The position numbers and the translations under genes were made by a program. The notes below the pieces were generated by a model. It did no database searches and was not told the DNA's origin. It worked only from the letters and a program-made list of their open reading frames with translations. 64,000 nt of DNA from Streptomyces sp. Root1304 (lineage in GTDB: Bacteria > Actinomycetota > Actinomycetes > Streptomycetales > Streptomycetaceae). Numbering within the stretch: position 1 is the first letter of the stretch; each line of letters opens with the position of its first letter. The stretch covers positions 1,161 through 65,160 of the forward strand of contig NZ_LMEP01000002.1 of assembly GCF_001426405.1 (NCBI RefSeq), read 5' to 3'. Of the stretch, positions 1 through 9,504 are shown piece by piece.

Positions 1-125
1 TCGTCCACCGCCGCCGCGAACGGAACGATCTTCGCCTCCGCCAGCGCACGCACCGACTCCCGGAGCATCTCGTGCTCCTCGGAGGGCCGATACAGGTCGA
101 AATCGGCAGAACCCGCCATGCTCAT
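1..125 (-). CDS. Acyl-CoA dehydrogenase, N-terminal fragment
   Basis: Only the first 41 codons lie in the window and the gene continues beyond base 1. The start reads MSMAGSADFDLYRPSEEH followed by a segment resembling the N-terminal helices of acyl-CoA dehydrogenases (EMLRESVRALAEAKI). These flavoproteins oxidise acyl-CoA to enoyl-CoA in fatty-acid beta-oxidation. Two ATGs six bases apart (125 and 119) could start it; the first is used here. The family call rests on this short stretch alone, so the flavin-binding and catalytic regions cannot be checked. It is divergent from the UDP-glucose dehydrogenase gene, with a dyad-rich operator candidate between them. Confidence 0.75.
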   Translation of the reverse strand, partial: MSMAGSADFDLYRPSEEHEMLRESVRALAEAKIVPFAAAVD

Positions 126-141
126 TCACTCCCACGCTTGC

Positions 142-159
142 TAACTACCGTTAAGTAAC
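142..159. promoter_or_regulatory. Candidate operator, nested inverted repeats
   Basis: The intergenic region holds TAAC-TACC-GTTA (142-153) sharing its right arm with GTTA-AG-TAAC (150-159), two inverted repeats nested end to end. It lies just upstream of the acyl-CoA dehydrogenase start. TetR-family repressors commonly control such genes through short dyads, so an operator is a reasonable inference. The regulator is not in the window. Confidence 0.35.
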
Positions 160-244
160 CCAAAGGGTAGGGCGTGGCCGGGCCGCGGGCCAGGGCACGA
201 CTATGCTCGGGCAGGCATTCCGCCCGACGTCACTGGAGACCCGC

Positions 245-1570
245 ATGGCCCTCAAGATCACCGTGATCGGCACCGGCTACCTCGGCGCCACCCACGCCGC
301 GGCCATGGCGGAACTGGGCTTCGAGGTCCTCGGCCTGGACGTCGTACCCGAGAAGATCGAGCTGCTCTCCTCCGGCCGGGTCCCGATGTACGAGCCCGGT
401 CTCGAGGAACTCCTCGCGAAGCACGTGGCCGGCATCGAGGGATCGAGCGGCCGGCTGCGCTTCACCACCTCCTGGGAGGAGGTCGGCGCCTTCGGCGACG
501 TGCACTTCGTCTGTGTGAACACCCCGCAGAAGCACGGTGAGTACGCCTGCGACATGAGCTACGTGGACGCCGCCTTCACCTCCCTCGCCGGGGTCGTGCG
601 CGAAGGGGCCCTGGTCGTCGGCAAGTCGACCGTTCCCGTCGGTTCGGCCGAACGGCTCGCGGAGGTGCTGCCGGAGGGCGTGGAGCTGGCCTGGAACCCC
701 GAGTTCCTGCGCGAGGGCTTCGCCGTGCAGGACACCCTGCGCCCCGACCGGATCGTCGTCGGCGTCCGCGGCGAGCGGGCCGAGAAGACGCTGCGCGAGG
801 TGTACGCGGTCCCCGTCGGCGCGGGCTCGCCGTTCGTGGTGACCGACTTCCCGACCGCCGAACTGGTGAAGACCGCCGCGAACTCCTTCCTCGCCACGAA
901 GATCTCCTTCATCAACGCGATGGCCGAGGTCTGCGAGGCCGCCGGCGGCGACGTCGCCAAGCTGGCCGAGGCGATCGGCCACGACGACCGGATCGGCGCC
1001 AAGTTCCTGCGGGCCGGCATCGGCTTCGGCGGCGGCTGCCTGCCCAAGGACATCCGGGCCTTCATGGCCCGCGCGGGCGAGCTGGGCGCCGACCAGGCCC
1101 TGACCTTCCTCCGCGAGATCGACTCGATCAACATGCGGCGGCGCGGCCAGATGGTGGAGATGACCCGGGAGGTGCTGGGCGGGAACTCCTTCCTGGGCCG
1201 CCGGGTCGCCGTCCTCGGCGCCACCTTCAAGCCGGACTCGGACGACGTCCGCGACTCCCCCGCGCTGAACGTGGCCGGTCAGATACACCTCCAGGGCGGC
1301 CAGGTCACCGTCTACGACCCGAAGGGCATGGACAACGCCCGGCGCGTCTTCCCGACCCTGGGATACGCGGACTCGGCCCTGGAGGCCGTACGCGGGGCGG
1401 ACGTGGTGCTGCACCTGACCGAGTGGCGCGAGTTCCGTGAGCTCGACCCGGCGGAGCTGGCCGAGGTTTCCTCCTCGCGGGTGATCCTGGACGGCCGCAA
1501 CGCGCTCGACGCGGAGCGCTGGCGGGCGGCGGGCTGGACGTACCGCGCGATGGGCCGGCCGCGCGCGTAG
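245..1570 (+). CDS. ugd: UDP-glucose 6-dehydrogenase
   Basis: Oxidises UDP-glucose to UDP-glucuronate with two NAD+, supplying precursors for surface polysaccharides. The 441-residue protein opens with a Rossmann NAD site (VIGTGYLGATHAAAMAELG), has the central helix motif AANSFLATKISFINAMAE and the catalytic cysteine loop GIGFGGGCLPKD (Cys265), and ends with the UDP-binding domain (ATFKPDSDDVRDSPA, YDPKG). Length is normal for the family. The ATG at 245 is preferred over an in-frame ATG at 203 because GGAG (235-238) sits six bases upstream and the Rossmann fold begins at once. It is transcribed alone and ends at a strong hairpin. The nearest users of its product in this window would be the polysaccharide genes at 17.5-27 kb, but no direct link is shown. 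Confidence 0.95.
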   Translation: MALKITVIGTGYLGATHAAAMAELGFEVLGLDVVPEKIELLSSGRVPMYEPGLEELLAKHVAGIEGSSGRLRFTTSWEEVGAFGDVHFVCVNTPQKHGEYACDMSYVDAAFTSLAGVVREGALVVGKSTVPVGSAERLAEVLPEGVELAWNPEFLREGFAVQDTLRPDRIVVGVRGERAEKTLREVYAVPVGAGSPFVVTDFPTAELVKTAANSFLATKISFINAMAEVCEAAGGDVAKLAEAIGHDDRIGAKFLRAGIGFGGGCLPKDIRAFMARAGELGADQALTFLREIDSINMRRRGQMVEMTREVLGGNSFLGRRVAVLGATFKPDSDDVRDSPALNVAGQIHLQGGQVTVYDPKGMDNARRVFPTLGYADSALEAVRGADVVLHLTEWREFRELDPAELAEVSSSRVILDGRNALDAERWRAAGWTYRAMGRPRA

Positions 1571-1630
1571 CCGTGTCCACGCGCGCGTGAGGCGGGCCCG
1601 TAGCCGTCCACGCGCGCGTGAAGCGGGCGC
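1568..1630. repeat. Imperfect tandem duplication of about 30 bp
   Basis: Two successive copies (1568-1600 and 1601-1630) both begin TAGCCGT and continue with CCACGCGCGCGTGA and a GCGGG block. The first copy starts with the stop codon of ugd. It looks like a local duplication of the gene end; no function is evident. Confidence 0.6.
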
Positions 1631-1656
1631 ACGGACGCGCCCGAGGCGTACACACA

Positions 1657-1694
1657 GAAGGAGGGGCGCACCCGGTCGGGTGCGCCCCTCCTTC
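1657..1694. terminator. Bidirectional hairpin terminator
   Basis: A perfect 38-bp inverted repeat (arm GAAGGAGGGGCGCACC and its complement, tiny loop) lies between the convergent ends of ugd and the M19-like gene. Such GC-rich hairpins are the usual terminator form in Streptomyces. Confidence 0.85.
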
Positions 1695-1714
1695 CTGTCC
1701 TGCCCGTCCTGCGG

Positions 1715-2638
1715 TCAGGCCGCCGCCGGCCTGATGCGGTTCGTGCGGGCCAGGAACTCCGTCTCCCGCAGCGCCCTGGTGACGTTGGCGTGGGCGAGCC
1801 CCACCAGGTCCTGGGCGGGCCAGCCCCGGCGCAGCAGCTCCGCGAAGAGCGGGACGTGGCCGAGGGCCGGGGCGGTCGTGTGGGAGACGCCCACGCAGTG
1901 CGGTCCGGCGCCGGTCCGCAGCCGGTCCAGGACGTCGGCGACGGCGACGGGGTCGTCGGTCACCGTGACCATGCAGACGGCGCCGTTCTCGCCCAGGAGG
2001 CCGAGGACGTCGTCCGGCAGGGCCTCCGGGGCCGCCCGGGTGAGCAGGGCCGGCGCGCGGGTGACCGCGAGGGTGCGGCGGACCGTGTCCGGGTCGGCGC
2101 CCGAGAGGTCCACGGCCAGGCCGATGCGGTTCATCTCCCGGACCGCCTCACGGGCGAAGCGGTCGAAGCGGGTGAGGTTGACGGCCCGTACGCCCAGGGC
2201 GTGGTAGGCCCGCAGGGTCGCCGCGGAGCCGCCGAGCGCGGTCCAGGCGACCGGCCCGAGCAGCGCGGCGACCCGGCCGCAGTTGCGGGCGTGGGCCATC
2301 TCGGAGGTGGTGTACGCGAGGCGCAGGTCCTCCGGGCAGGCGGCGACGAGCGCGCGGACGGCGTCGATGCGGCGCAGGGTCCCGATGACGCCGTCGTCGG
2401 AGTCGACGTGCAGGGACCAGAACTGGGCTCCGGCCTCCGCGGCCCGGACGGGCGGGAGGTCCTCCGGGTCGAGGGCCCGGGGCAGCTCGGTGTGTCCCTC
2501 GGTGACGGGCTGGGCGGCCAGGATGGCGCGGGCGCGGGCCGTCTCGTCGAGCGGTGGGGGTGGCTCGGGTGGGGAGGGCTCCCCGGCGGCGGCAGGAACG
2601 GTGGAGAGGGTGGGATGGTCGTCTAGCAGATCCGCCAT
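1715..2638 (-). CDS. Degenerate M19 dipeptidase homologue (probable pseudoenzyme)
   Basis: A 307-residue relative of the neighbouring renal-dipeptidase-type enzyme, about 100 residues shorter. Alignment by eye with the neighbour is clear in GAQFWSLHVDSDD, REMNRIGLAVDLS and ALPDDVL. Every zinc-site position differs: HND becomes HTE, the EGGH glutamate region is gone (LLGPVAW), DLSH becomes DLSG, the FSHS histidine becomes arginine (LLTRA) and GGDYDG becomes VSHTTA. It starts with proline-rich low-complexity sequence. It should not hydrolyse dipeptides by the M19 mechanism; it may be a partner or a drifting duplicate. The reading frame is intact over its full length, which argues against simple decay. 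It lies 139 bp downstream of the active-looking copy on the same strand. Confidence 0.8.
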   Translation of the reverse strand: MADLLDDHPTLSTVPAAAGEPSPPEPPPPLDETARARAILAAQPVTEGHTELPRALDPEDLPPVRAAEAGAQFWSLHVDSDDGVIGTLRRIDAVRALVAACPEDLRLAYTTSEMAHARNCGRVAALLGPVAWTALGGSAATLRAYHALGVRAVNLTRFDRFAREAVREMNRIGLAVDLSGADPDTVRRTLAVTRAPALLTRAAPEALPDDVLGLLGENGAVCMVTVTDDPVAVADVLDRLRTGAGPHCVGVSHTTAPALGHVPLFAELLRRGWPAQDLVGLAHANVTRALRETEFLARTNRIRPAAA

Positions 2639-2777
2639 GGTGCTACTCCGAACTCGGCGATGCAGTACCGCCCCGCCGAGTGCGGCGGGGCAGTACCGTC
2701 CACCGTGCCACCGGCCCCCTGCGGGGGCGCGGCGGGCTGGGCCGTCCGGGTGAAGGCCCGGAGGCCCGTACGAGCCG

Positions 2778-3989
2778 TCAGGCCCGCGGGACGACCGGGG
2801 AGTCCAGGGCGTCGAGCGTCGCGTTCGACGGGGCCGTACGGCTCGTCAGATCGCGCGAGACCGCCTCCGCGTCACGGAGTGCGCGGACGGCGTTGGACCA
2901 GGTCAGCTTGGCGAGGTCCGGGTGCGACCAGCCGCGGTGCAGCAGCTCCGCGACCAGGTTCGGGTAGCCGGCGACGTCGTCGAGTCCGGCCGGGGTGAAG
3001 GCCGTTCCGTCGTAGTCGCCGCCGATGCCGATGTGGTCGATGCCGGCGGCCTCGCGCATGTGGTCGAGGTGGTCGGCGACCGTGGCGGCGGTGGCGATCG
3101 GGCGGGGGTTCGCCTCCTCGAAGGCGCGGTGCAGCTTCATCGCCTCGGCCGTGGTGTCGAGGTGGTCGAAGCCGTGCGCCCGGAGGTTGTCGTCCGCCCG
3201 CGCGGTCCACTCGACGGCCGCCGGGAGGATGAACTTGGGCACGAAGGTCGCCATCGCGACGCCGCCGTTGGCGGGCAGCCGCTCCAGGACGTCGTCCGGG
3301 ATGTTCCTCGGGTGGTCGCAGACCGCGAGCGCCGAGGAGTGCGAGAAGATCACCGGCGCCGCCGTGGCGTCCAGCGCGTCCCGCATGGTGGTGGCGGCGA
3401 CGTGCGAGAGGTCGACGAGCATGCCGCAGCGGTTCATCTCGCGGACGACCTCACGGCCGAAGGCGGAGAGCCCGCCGACGCCGGGCGCGTCGGTCGCCGA
3501 GTCCGCCCAGTCGTTGTTGTCGTTGTGCGTGAGCGTCATGTAGCGCACGCCGAGGGTGTGCAGGGCGCGCAGGGTGGCGAGGGAGTTGTTGATCGAGTGG
3601 CCGCCCTCGGCGCCCTTCAGGGAGGCGATGCGGCCCTCCGCGCGGGCGGCCTCCATGTCGTCGGCGGTCAGCGCGGGGGCCAGGTCGGCCGCGTACCGCT
3701 CCAGGAGCTGGTCGACGATGTCGATCTGTTCCAGGGTGGCGCTGACCGCGTCGTCTCCGGTCAGCCGGCAGGGCACGTACACCGACCAGAACTGGGCGCC
3801 GACGCCGCCGGCCCGCAGCCGGGCGAGGTCGGTGTGGAGCACACCGGTCTGGTCCGCGCCGACGTCGAGCTTGTCGAGGTCGTAGCGCACGTGCTCGCGC
3901 AGCGCCCAGGGCAGGTCGTTGTGGCCGTCGACGACGGGGTGGCCCGCGAGCAGGGCGCGGGCCTCCTCCAGCCGTTCCGAGGCGCTCAC
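2778..3989 (-). CDS. Membrane dipeptidase family (peptidase M19)
   Basis: A 403-residue zinc dipeptidase. Metal-binding motifs are visible in order: DGHNDLP (His23, Asp25), the EGGHS glutamate, LVDLSH, IFSHSSA and GIGGDYDG, all expected for family M19, which cleaves dipeptides including D-amino-acid-containing ones. No signal peptide is seen, so it is likely cytoplasmic. The GTG start overlaps the purE stop by four bases (GTGA), making it the third gene of a translationally coupled purK-purE-dipeptidase operon. A role in recycling peptides is inference; the link with purine synthesis may be only transcriptional. Confidence 0.9.
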   Translation of the reverse strand: MSASERLEEARALLAGHPVVDGHNDLPWALREHVRYDLDKLDVGADQTGVLHTDLARLRAGGVGAQFWSVYVPCRLTGDDAVSATLEQIDIVDQLLERYAADLAPALTADDMEAARAEGRIASLKGAEGGHSINNSLATLRALHTLGVRYMTLTHNDNNDWADSATDAPGVGGLSAFGREVVREMNRCGMLVDLSHVAATTMRDALDATAAPVIFSHSSALAVCDHPRNIPDDVLERLPANGGVAMATFVPKFILPAAVEWTARADDNLRAHGFDHLDTTAEAMKLHRAFEEANPRPIATAATVADHLDHMREAAGIDHIGIGGDYDGTAFTPAGLDDVAGYPNLVAELLHRGWSHPDLAKLTWSNAVRALRDAEAVSRDLTSRTAPSNATLDALDSPVVPRA

Positions 3990-4546
3990 TTGGCGAACCC
4001 GAAGGACTCGGCGCCCTCGACCTTGGCCCGCAGCCGCTTGCCCTTCTCGGTCGCCTGGTCGTTGAGCTCCTGGAGGAAGTCGTTCATCCGGGTCCGGAGC
4101 TCGGGGTCGTGCGCGGCGAGGATCCGGGCGGCGAGCAGACCGGCGTTGCGGGCGCCCGCGACGGAGACCGTGGCGACGGGGACGCCGGCCGGCATCTGCA
4201 CGATGGAGAGCAGCGAGTCCATGCCGTCGAGGTACTTCAGCGGCACCGGCACGCCGATGACGGGCAGCGGGGTGACGGAGGCGAGCATGCCCGGCAGGTG
4301 GGCGGCGCCGCCCGCGCCGGCGATGATCGCCTTGAGGCCGCGGCCCGCCGCCTCCTCGCCGTACGCGATCATCTCGCGCGGCATCCGGTGGGCGGAGACG
4401 ACGTCGACCTCGTACGGGATCCCGAACTCGTCCAGGGCCTGCGCGGCGGCCTCCATGACGGGCCAGTCGGAGTCGGATCCCATGACGATGCCGATCACGG
4501 GGGCGGTGTCGGTGGCGGGGCTCGTGGCGGGGCTCGTGCTGCTCAC
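3986..4546 (-). CDS. purE: N5-carboxyaminoimidazole ribonucleotide mutase
   Basis: Class I PurE, 186 residues, converting N5-CAIR to CAIR in purine biosynthesis. Conserved sequence includes GSDSDWPVM, the SAHRMP catalytic loop, [11 protein letters not shown] and the C-terminal core [10 protein letters not shown]. The GTG at 4546 overlaps the purK stop by four bases, which fixes the start; a longer upstream open frame is the shadow of purK. The N-terminal dozen residues ([15 protein letters not shown]) are a low-complexity extension. It functions with PurK immediately upstream. Confidence 0.96.
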   Translation of the reverse strand: MSSTSPATSPATDTAPVIGIVMGSDSDWPVMEAAAQALDEFGIPYEVDVVSAHRMPREMIAYGEEAAGRGLKAIIAGAGGAAHLPGMLASVTPLPVIGVPVPLKYLDGMDSLLSIVQMPAGVPVATVSVAGARNAGLLAARILAAHDPELRTRMNDFLQELNDQATEKGKRLRAKVEGAESFGFAK

Positions 4547-5682
4547 TCGGTGATCGTTCCTCGCAGGTAGCCGGCGGCGTGGCGGGCGCGCTCCAGCACG
4601 TCGTCCAGGTCGTCGCCGTAGGTGTTGACGTGCCCCACCTTGCGGCCGGGCTTCACGTCCTTGCCATACATGTGGATCTTGAGCTGCGGGTCCCTGGCCA
4701 TGCAGTGCAGGTACGCGGAGTACATGTCCGGGTAGTCGCCGCCCAGGACATTGCACATCACGGTCCACGTCGCGCGCGGGCGCGGATCGCCGAGGGGCAG
4801 GTCGAGGACCGCCCGGACGTGGTTGGCGAACTGCGAGGTGATCGCGCCGTCCTGGGTCCAGTGGCCGGAGTTGTGCGGGCGCATCGCCAGTTCGTTGACG
4901 AGGATGCGGCCGTCCGTGGTCTGGAACAGCTCGACGGCCAGATGGCCGACGACGCCCAGTTCCTTGGCGATCCGCAGCGCCAGTTCCTGCGCCTGCCCGG
5001 CGAGCGCGTCGTCGAGGTCCGGGGCGGGGGCGATCACCGTGTCGCAGACGCCGTCGACCTGACGGGACTCCACGACGGGGTAGGCGACGGCCTGGCCGTG
5101 CGGGGAGCGGACGATGTTCGCCGCGAGCTCGCGGACGAAGTCGACCTTCTCCTCGGCGAGGACCCGGACGCCCGCGAGGAAGGGGTCCCTGGCGTCCTCG
5201 GGCGTACGGACGAACCAGACGCCCTTGCCGTCGTAGCCGCCGCGCACGGTCTTGAGGATGATCGGGAAACCGCCGACCTCGGCGGCGAAGGCCGCCGCGT
5301 CCTCGGGGTCCGTCACGAGACGGTGCCGGGGGCTGGGTGCGCCGATCTCGTCGAGCTTCGCGCGCATCACCCCCTTGTCCTGGGCGTGCACCAGAGCGTC
5401 GGGCCCGGGGCGGACGGGGATGCCGTCCGCTTCGAGGGCCCTGAGGTGCTCGGTGGGGACGTGCTCGTGATCGAAGGTGATCACATCGCAGCCACGCGCG
5501 AAGTCACGCAGCGTAGCCAGGTCGCGGTAGTCGCCGATGACGACCTCGCTCACCACCTGGGCCGCGGAGTCCTGCGGGGTGTCGCTGAGGAGCTTGAACT
5601 TGATGCCGAGGGGGATACCCGCCTCGTGGGTCATACGCGCGAGCTGACCGCCGCCGACCATGCCTACTACCGGGAACGTCAC
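4543..5682 (-). CDS. purK: N5-carboxyaminoimidazole ribonucleotide synthetase
   Basis: ATP-grasp ligase of 379 residues making N5-CAIR from AIR, bicarbonate and ATP. Seen are the N-terminal [11 protein letters not shown] motif, ATP-grasp lysine region [26 protein letters not shown] and the metal/ATP site [17 protein letters not shown]. The GTG at 5682 is chosen over an upstream in-frame codon (5736) because conserved sequence starts there and a TACCCT -10 box lies exactly six bases upstream, suggesting a leaderless mRNA. First gene of the purK-purE-dipeptidase operon. Confidence 0.95.
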   Translation of the reverse strand: MTFPVVGMVGGGQLARMTHEAGIPLGIKFKLLSDTPQDSAAQVVSEVVIGDYRDLATLRDFARGCDVITFDHEHVPTEHLRALEADGIPVRPGPDALVHAQDKGVMRAKLDEIGAPSPRHRLVTDPEDAAAFAAEVGGFPIILKTVRGGYDGKGVWFVRTPEDARDPFLAGVRVLAEEKVDFVRELAANIVRSPHGQAVAYPVVESRQVDGVCDTVIAPAPDLDDALAGQAQELALRIAKELGVVGHLAVELFQTTDGRILVNELAMRPHNSGHWTQDGAITSQFANHVRAVLDLPLGDPRPRATWTVMCNVLGGDYPDMYSAYLHCMARDPQLKIHMYGKDVKPGRKVGHVNTYGDDLDDVLERARHAAGYLRGTITE

Positions 5683-5688
5683 CCTCTT

Positions 5689-5694
5689 AGGGTA
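5689..5694 (-). promoter_or_regulatory. Candidate -10 box for leaderless purK mRNA
   Basis: TACCCT is separated by six bases (AAGAGG) from the purK GTG, the spacing expected when transcription starts at the first base of the start codon. No convincing -35 hexamer is evident. Inference from spacing only. Confidence 0.4.
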
Positions 5695-5870
5695 TCCGCA
5701 CCATCGGGGAACACTCTTCCGGCTGTGTGTTGGCACAAGGAGAGCCCAGGTGGGGAACGGCTCGCTCCATGGATTGCGAGGTACCCGGGCGGGTGACGGA
5801 GCGGCTGGTTAGCATGGTTGGGTTGACGTCGCCCGGACGTCATCCGGACGGACGGGACAGACCCATCACC

Positions 5871-6386
5871 ATGAGTGAACCCGGTGCGCTTCGCACGCGA
5901 CTCGACCGGCTCGCCCGGGAGGTCGCCAAGTTCGGTCTGGTCGGCGGCCTCGGCGTCCTCGTCAACCTCGGTGTCTTCAACCTGGTGCGCCACTTCACCG
6001 ACATCCCGATGGTGCGGGCCAGCCTGATCGCCACCGTGGTCGCGATCGTCTTCAACTACATCGGGTTCCGCTACTTCACGTACCGCGACCGGGACAAGTC
6101 GGGCCGGACCAAGGAACTGTCGCTGTTCCTGCTGTTCAGCGTGGTCGGCATGGTCATCGAGAACGGCGTGCTCTACGCGGCGACGTACGGCTTCGGCTGG
6201 GACGGCCCGCTCGCGAGCAACTTCTTCAAGTTCTTCGGCATCGGGATCGGGACCCTCTTCCGCTTCTGGTCCTACCGCACGTGGGTGTTCCGTGCGCTGC
6301 CGGCGAAGGAGGCGGTGCAGACCGCCGAGTCCTTCCTGGAGCAGGCCCCGCGGCAGGCGACCCGCCGCCAGCCGAACCGGGTCTGA
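5871..6386 (+). CDS. GtrA family membrane protein
   Basis: A 171-residue protein with four predicted membrane segments (about 22-42, 47-67, 85-105, 118-140). The family hallmarks are present: FGLVGGLGVLVNLGVFNL, FNYIGFRYFTY and FGIGIGTLFRFWSYRTWVF. GtrA-like proteins are thought to flip undecaprenyl-phosphate-linked sugars. The ATG at 5871 begins the conserved region; an in-frame codon at 5727 would add 48 unconserved residues. It is divergent from purK and precedes another small membrane protein. Confidence 0.88.
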   Translation: MSEPGALRTRLDRLAREVAKFGLVGGLGVLVNLGVFNLVRHFTDIPMVRASLIATVVAIVFNYIGFRYFTYRDRDKSGRTKELSLFLLFSVVGMVIENGVLYAATYGFGWDGPLASNFFKFFGIGIGTLFRFWSYRTWVFRALPAKEAVQTAESFLEQAPRQATRRQPNRV

Positions 6387-6494
6387 CGGCTCGGGGGCGC
6401 GTCTTCGGGGCGCGTCCCCTACGGGTCGGATTACCGGGTCGGGTGGGGGCCGTCCCCGATAGGCCCGGGAGCGGCGGCCTGTGAGGCTGCTCAT

Positions 6495-7049
6495 ATGACC
6501 TCCCGACGCCTGGGCGTGAAGAGTCCCGCCCTCATCGCTCCACTGCTGCTGGTGCTGTACGGCCTGCTGCGGCTCGTCGACGGGCTCGACGGGGAACACG
6601 GCCCCGGGCTCGCCTGGAACCTCGGCCACGCCCTGTTCTTCGTCGGCTTCGCGCTCTTCGGCGTGGTGACGGTGGGACTGCGGCGGCTCGTGCCCGCCAC
6701 CACCAGCCGCGGACGCCTCCTGGCGAACGCGGCGGCGACGGCCGGCCTCTTCGGTGTCGCCTGTTTCCTCTGGGTGATCCTCGGTGACCTGTTCGCGGAC
6801 CTGGACAGCGCGGCGCCCCTGCCCGAACCGCTGCAGATGATCGGGCCGCTCGCGTTCCAGCTGGGGTGGCTCACCCTGCTGGTCATGCTGGTCGCCGCCC
6901 GACCGCGTCTGCTGCCCGTCTGGAGCCCCCTGTTGGTCCTCGTGGGCTTCGTGCTCTTCGCGGCCGACCTCGACCTGCTGCCGATCGGCGGGCTGCTGCT
7001 CATGGCGGGGCTGGCGCCCGTGGCCCGCATGCGAATATCCCGGGCATAG
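6495..7049 (+). CDS. Unknown integral membrane protein
   Basis: A 184-residue protein with about five to six hydrophobic segments (near 12-26, 43-63, 78-98, 112-135, 140-158, 160-175) and a basic C-terminus. I do not recognise the family. It lies 108 bp after the GtrA gene on the same strand and converges on the histidine kinase. No catalytic motif is visible. Confidence 0.7.
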   Translation: MTSRRLGVKSPALIAPLLLVLYGLLRLVDGLDGEHGPGLAWNLGHALFFVGFALFGVVTVGLRRLVPATTSRGRLLANAAATAGLFGVACFLWVILGDLFADLDSAAPLPEPLQMIGPLAFQLGWLTLLVMLVAARPRLLPVWSPLLVLVGFVLFAADLDLLPIGGLLLMAGLAPVARMRISRA

Positions 7050-7083
7050 GGGCTTCACCCACAGCCGCCTCCGGCGCGGGCGG

Positions 7084-8355
7084 TCACCGTACGGGGCGCT
7101 CCCGGGGTGTCTCCGCGACGCTTCTGACCTCCCGGCCCAGGAACAGCGCGAAGACCGGGGGCTGCTGCTGGAGGAGCTCCAGGCGGCCGCCGTCCGCCTC
7201 CGCGAGGTCGCGGGCGACCGCGAGGCCGATGCCCGTGGAGCTGCGGCCGCTGACCGCCCGCTCGAAGATCCGCGCGCCGAGGTCGGCGGGGACACCCGGT
7301 CCCTCGTCGGTGACCTCGATCACCGACTGGTTGCCGGTGACGCGGGTGCGGAGGGCGACGGTGCCGCCGCCGTGCATGAGCGAGTTCTCGATGAGGGCGG
7401 CGAGGACCTGGGCGACCGCGCCCGGCGTGCCGACCGCGCGCATCCCCTGCTTGCCGGAGTGGACGATGGCCCGTCCGGCGCTGCGGTAGGCCGGCCGCCA
7501 CTCCTCGATCTGCTGCTTGATGACCTCGTCGAGGTCGAAGGCGACGGCGGAGCCCGTGCGCGGGTCCCTGGAGTTGGTCAGCAGCCGCTCGACGACGTCG
7601 GTGAGCCGCTCGACCTGGGTGAGCGCGATCGTCGCCTCCTCCTTGACCGTGTCCAGGTCGTCGGCGAGGGCGACCTCCTCCAGGCGCATGGAGAGTGCGG
7701 TGAGGGGCGTGCGGAGCTGGTGCGAGGCGTCGGCGGCGAGCCGGCGTTCGGCGGTGAGCATCCGGGCGATGCGCTCGGCGGAGGCGTCGAGGACGTCCGC
7801 GACCCGGTCGAGCTCGGGGACCCCGTACCGCTTGTGCCGGGGGCGCGGGTCGCCGGAGCCGAGGCGCTCGGCGGTCTCCGCGAGGTCGGTGAGCGGGGAG
7901 GTGAGCCGGTTGGCCTGGCGTACGGCGAGGAGGACGGCGGCGACGACGGCGAGGAGCGCCACCGCGCCGATGATCATGAGGGTGCGGCCGACCTCGGCGG
8001 TGACGGCGGAGCGGGACTCCTCGACGACGACGCTCTCGCCGCGCTCGCCCTCGGCGAGGCCCCGGATGACGTCGCCCTCGGGGCGGGTGCCGATCTCGAT
8101 GGTGTCGCGGCCGGGGATGCGGATCTGGGCGTACCGCTTGGCGCCGCTCTGCTCGGCGAGGATGTCCGGGTTGACCGGCTCGCCGCCGATGAGCCGGCTG
8201 TCGACGATGGAGACGATCCGCAGCGCCTCCAGGTCGACGCTCTCCTGGGCGCTGTTGGAGATGGTGCGGGCCTCGACGATGACCAGGGAGACGCCGAAGA
8301 CGGCGACGACGACGAGCACCACGGCGAGCGTGGAGTTGATGAGACGGCGGCGCAC
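7084..8355 (-). CDS. Two-component sensor histidine kinase
   Basis: A 423-residue sensor kinase. Membrane segments at about 5-28 and 124-146 enclose an extracellular sensor domain of roughly 95 residues; a HAMP-like linker follows, then the HisKA box ADASHQLRTPLTAL with phospho-acceptor His212. The ATPase domain has an N-box (ALIENSLMHGG), DEGPGVP and GIGLAVAR. It sits 42 bp downstream of its OmpR-type regulator, forming one operon. The signal is unknown. Divergence from the peptide transporter suggests regulation of that gene, as inference. Confidence 0.92.
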   Translation of the reverse strand: MRRRLINSTLAVVLVVVAVFGVSLVIVEARTISNSAQESVDLEALRIVSIVDSRLIGGEPVNPDILAEQSGAKRYAQIRIPGRDTIEIGTRPEGDVIRGLAEGERGESVVVEESRSAVTAEVGRTLMIIGAVALLAVVAAVLLAVRQANRLTSPLTDLAETAERLGSGDPRPRHKRYGVPELDRVADVLDASAERIARMLTAERRLAADASHQLRTPLTALSMRLEEVALADDLDTVKEEATIALTQVERLTDVVERLLTNSRDPRTGSAVAFDLDEVIKQQIEEWRPAYRSAGRAIVHSGKQGMRAVGTPGAVAQVLAALIENSLMHGGGTVALRTRVTGNQSVIEVTDEGPGVPADLGARIFERAVSGRSSTGIGLAVARDLAEADGGRLELLQQQPPVFALFLGREVRSVAETPRERPVR

Positions 8356-8397
8356 GGTGTTCTCCGGGGGCGGGGGGTGTCGGCTCGTCTCGGAGGG

Positions 8398-9075
<678 letters not shown>

Positions 9076-9143
9076 GGGGTGATGGTAGTCCGCGCGGGTG
9101 CCGGGACGGGGAGAGATCCGCTTGCCCCGGACGACCCCTGGAG

Positions 9144-9187
9144 ATCTTGTGGGTATCTTGCGCATGACCTTCGAATGACCTTGTGCG
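9144..9187. promoter_or_regulatory. Four tandem 11-bp elements, candidate OmpR-family site
   Basis: Units begin at 9144 (ATCTTG), 9155 (ATCTTG), 9166 (GACCTT) and 9177 (GACCTT), each exactly 11 bp apart, consensus R-W-C-Y-T-K. PhoP/OmpR-type dimers bind head-to-tail repeats with this period. The array lies between the response regulator and the POT transporter and could serve either promoter. Confidence 0.55.
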
Positions 9188-9189
9188 GT

Positions 9190-9504
9190 TGCACCATCAC
9201 CTGTGATCCATCTCTCAAGTCCTTCCATATCCGGCAGTGTCGTGTCGTATGGTGGCTCGACGTCTGTAGCGGTAATCGGGGACCTTTGGCCAGCTTCGCG
9301 CGCCAAGGTCCTCTTTCTGCGTGAGGTCGGCTCCGCCGAACCTCGAAGACGGTGAATGACCTGTGGGCCGGGTTCCGGGGCGCGTAGACGCGTTTCCCGG
9401 GGCGTGGATCCCGGTGGAGTCCCCCATGGCTCCGCCGGTGCCGGCCTCCCCCACCGGGCGCATCACGCTCACAAGGCGTGCGTCCCGACAGAGCAAGGAT
9501 CGAC
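9190..9504. other. Gene-free region with structured leader candidate
   Basis: No coding sequence is visible between the repeat array and the peptide transporter. The region contains a strong hairpin (GAGGTCGGC paired with GCCGAACCTC, 9323-9344, one bulge), then CGCGT-AG-ACGCG inside a larger CCGGG/CCCGG stem (about 9368-9400), and further GC stems before the start codon. If transcribed, the transporter mRNA would carry a long folded 5-prime leader. I do not match it to a known riboswitch. Confidence 0.4.

Noticed and set aside
230..1414. Long minus-strand open frame (394 codons) across ugd
   Set aside because: It is antisense to a complete conserved enzyme and encodes His/Gly/Asp-rich sequence typical of high-GC shadow frames.
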